Below, one piece after another: positions 62,605 to 64,000 of a stretch of DNA of 64,000 nt. The translations under genes were made by a program, and so were the position numbers. The notes below the pieces were generated by a model, which ran no database searches, was not told the origin of the DNA, and saw nothing but the letters and a program-made list of their open reading frames with translations. The first letter of the stretch is position 1. Every line of letters begins with the position of its first letter. Origin of the DNA: Comamonadaceae bacterium OS-4 (GTDB taxonomy: Bacteria > Pseudomonadota > Gammaproteobacteria > Burkholderiales > Burkholderiaceae_C); assembly GCA_027924025.1 (NCBI GenBank), contig AP026970.1, forward strand, positions 1,262,501-1,326,500. Reading direction: 5' to 3'.

Positions 62605-63453
62605 TTAGGTGGTGTGTGCTGCGTCGGACGAGGCTATATCGCGTCCAGGTTCGATCCCTGCATCGAGGTCTAGCTTTTGCATTTCTGCAGGGGTAAAGCC
62701 TGCTGCTTTGCGGGCTGCGTAATTGAACGGTGGTTTGGGCCGCGGTGCCGCATACCGCACCGCTGCTTGTGCGTAAAACGCATCTGCATCCAAATTGTGT
62801 TGGACGCAGATCCAGTGGTACCAGCGGTTTCCGGTCGCGACGTGGCCCACTTCCTCTGCCAGGATGATCTCCAGAATAGCGAGCGCCTCCAGAGCCGCCA
62901 CAGTGCCAACCTTGGCGAGTTTGGATTGAATCAGCGGCGTCGCGTCCAGCCCGCGCGCTTCCATGGTGCGCGGCACCAGTGCCATCCGGGCAGCGATGTC
63001 AGGCGCGGTGTTGTGGCATATCGTCCACAGCCCGGTATGTGCGGGAAAGTCGCCGTATGCATAGCCCCGTGCCTTCAGGTGTCCGGACAGTAGGGTGAAG
63101 TGCTTGGCTTCTTCCGCCGCCACAGTCGCCCAGTCCCGATAGAACGCTTCTGGCATGTGGTCGTAACGCCAAATGCAATCCAAAGCGAGGTTGATGGCGT
63201 TGAATTCAATGTGCGTGATCGAATGCATCAACGCTGCATGCCCTGCAGGTGTGAAGGGCGAGCGGCGGGGAACGTCTTTGGGATCCACCAGTTCCGGACG
63301 CGTCGGTTGCCCCGGAGCGTCAGGGGGGGTGAAGTGGCGCTTTGCATCCACGACGAATTCAGGATAACCAGACTGCAACTCCAACGCCAGTTGCGCTTTG
63401 TGCTCCGGCACGCTGGCTTGAAAGGCCTTGAGGGCGTGTTCTCTAATTTCCAT
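62605..63453 (-). CDS. DUF455 family ferritin-like protein
   Basis: The 282-residue protein carries the acidic/His motifs of a ferritin-like four-helix bundle: HSITHIEFNAINLALDCIWR, VAAEEAKHFTLL and ILAEEVGHVATGNRW, which together could bind a di-iron centre. DUF455 relates to MiaE-like tRNA hydroxylases, but no substrate is established. It is divergent from the gamma-carbonic anhydrase gene, 35 bp apart, and follows the EAL/HDOD region. Confidence 0.9.
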   Translation of the reverse strand: MEIREHALKAFQASVPEHKAQLALELQSGYPEFVVDAKRHFTPPDAPGQPTRPELVDPKDVPRRSPFTPAGHAALMHSITHIEFNAINLALDCIWRYDHMPEAFYRDWATVAAEEAKHFTLLSGHLKARGYAYGDFPAHTGLWTICHNTAPDIAARMALVPRTMEARGLDATPLIQSKLAKVGTVAALEALAILEIILAEEVGHVATGNRWYHWICVQHNLDADAFYAQAAVRYAAPRPKPPFNYAARKAAGFTPAEMQKLDLDAGIEPGRDIASSDAAHTT

Positions 63454-63488
63454 CCTTACAATTCTAGTTTTGCGCTGTGGGGACTCTG

Positions 63489-64000
63489 ATGGCGGTTTAT
63501 GAACTTGATGGCATCGAGCCTCAGCTTGCTGAAGGTGTTTGGATCGCAGACAGCGCCGAAGTCATGGGCGCTGTTGAAATTGGCGCAGATGCCAATATAT
63601 GGTTCGGAGCCGTAGTGCGCGGAGATACGGAAACGATCCGCATCGGTGCAGGAACCAACATTCAAGACGCCAGTGTGCTGCATGCGGACATGGGTAAACC
63701 GTTGACCATTGGTGACAATGTCACGGTGGGGCATCAAGTCATGTTGCATGGTTGCACCATCGGTGATGGCTCCCTGATCGGTATCGGTGCGGTGGTCCTT
63801 AACGGTGCGCGCATCGGTAAGGGCTGTTTGGTGGGGGCGGGTGCCTTGGTGACCGAGGGAAAAGAGTTTCCTGATGGCAGCATGATCATCGGCAGCCCTG
63901 CCAAAGCCGTGCGGGAGTTGACCGACGCACAGCAACAAGCGTTGGTGGCCAGTGCCAAGCATTACGTCGAAAACGCGCGACGCTTCAGGTCCGGCCTGAA
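63489..64000 (+). CDS. Gamma-carbonic anhydrase-like hexapeptide protein (partial, runs off the end)
   Basis: The reading frame opens with ATG at 63489 and is still open at the window end (170 codons seen). It is a left-handed beta-helix with hexapeptide repeats ([16 protein letters not shown], then [17 protein letters not shown]) and the three zinc histidines of the gamma-CA/YrdA family (H65, H82, H87 in LHAD and GHQVMLHGC). Typical length is about 175-185, so only the C-terminus is missing. YrdA-type proteins often lack measured carbonic anhydrase activity. Confidence 0.9.
   Translation, partial: MAVYELDGIEPQLAEGVWIADSAEVMGAVEIGADANIWFGAVVRGDTETIRIGAGTNIQDASVLHADMGKPLTIGDNVTVGHQVMLHGCTIGDGSLIGIGAVVLNGARIGKGCLVGAGALVTEGKEFPDGSMIIGSPAKAVRELTDAQQQALVASAKHYVENARRFRSGL

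Noticed and set aside
1..64000. tRNA, rRNA, CRISPR arrays, prophage or transposase genes
   Set aside because: I looked for cloverleaf-like segments, direct repeat arrays and integrase/transposase motifs. The only recombinase is the housekeeping XerD.

Overview
The window looks like a piece of chromosome from a Burkholderiales bacterium, most likely a Comamonadaceae member close to Rhodoferax. This is inferred from gene content, not from a database search: a nuo operon followed by DUF2818 and a NUDIX gene, a LysR/DUF2917 pair, a Bug-type binding protein, a PEP-CTERM protein, DUF1178, DUF455, and the miaA/mutL/amiC/tsaE/queG set. I see no rRNA, tRNA, CRISPR array, phage or transposase gene.

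Layout. 1-13358 (+): the end of nuoD, then nuoE to nuoN (respiratory complex I), DUF2818, an ADP-ribose-type NUDIX hydrolase and DUF1178. 13387-20592 (mostly -): glutamate dehydrogenase, a pair of small coiled-coil/low-complexity proteins, an ABC exporter, an alpha/beta hydrolase (+), an AttH-like lipocalin protein and a LysR regulator. 20719-25832: DUF2917, then a LacI-family regulator divergent from a gluconokinase-TRAP transporter operon, with two matching operators between them. 25897-31102: a large FtsX-type permease (-) and a four-gene cluster (saccharopine dehydrogenase-like, SRPBCC, DoxX-like, DUF2269). 31134-34574: a TPP riboswitch and thiBPQ. 34662-41736: a PEP-CTERM protein, an orphan solute-binding protein, a MATE-miaA-ABC ATPase operon, glpQ and a DMT exporter. 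41818-48238: a frameshifted trhP-type gene, a polygalacturonase-pectinesterase fusion, mutL and a DedA protein. 48242-55994: a GGDEF/EAL-type protein convergent with a FeeM/autoinducer-synthase-like gene, then amiC, tsaE, queG and a cysteine hydrolase. 55996-64000: an MBL-fold protein, two candidate micro-ORFs, an M14-like peptidase, an AEC permease, a Bug protein, xerD, an EAL/HDOD protein, a DUF455 protein and the start of a gamma-carbonic anhydrase.

The most striking pattern is a set of short palindrome-rich repeats of about 49 nt. They lie inside unrelated protein genes and are read in frame. The copies in mutL and the ABC exporter encode similar peptides, and so do the copies in miaA and amiC. 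mutL also carries a 94-nt element with perfect 26-nt inverted arms. Most copies fall in interdomain linkers or variable loops. This resembles in-frame palindromic element insertion and is my best candidate for something under-described here.

Two conserved gene strings appear stretched out by intervening genes. tsaE-amiC ... mutL ... miaA are collinear on the minus strand, as in the classical tsaE-amiB-mutL-miaA superoperon. An ABC ATPase, an FtsX permease and an AttH-like protein occur in that order on the minus strand, as in att-type operons, but 7-8 kb apart.
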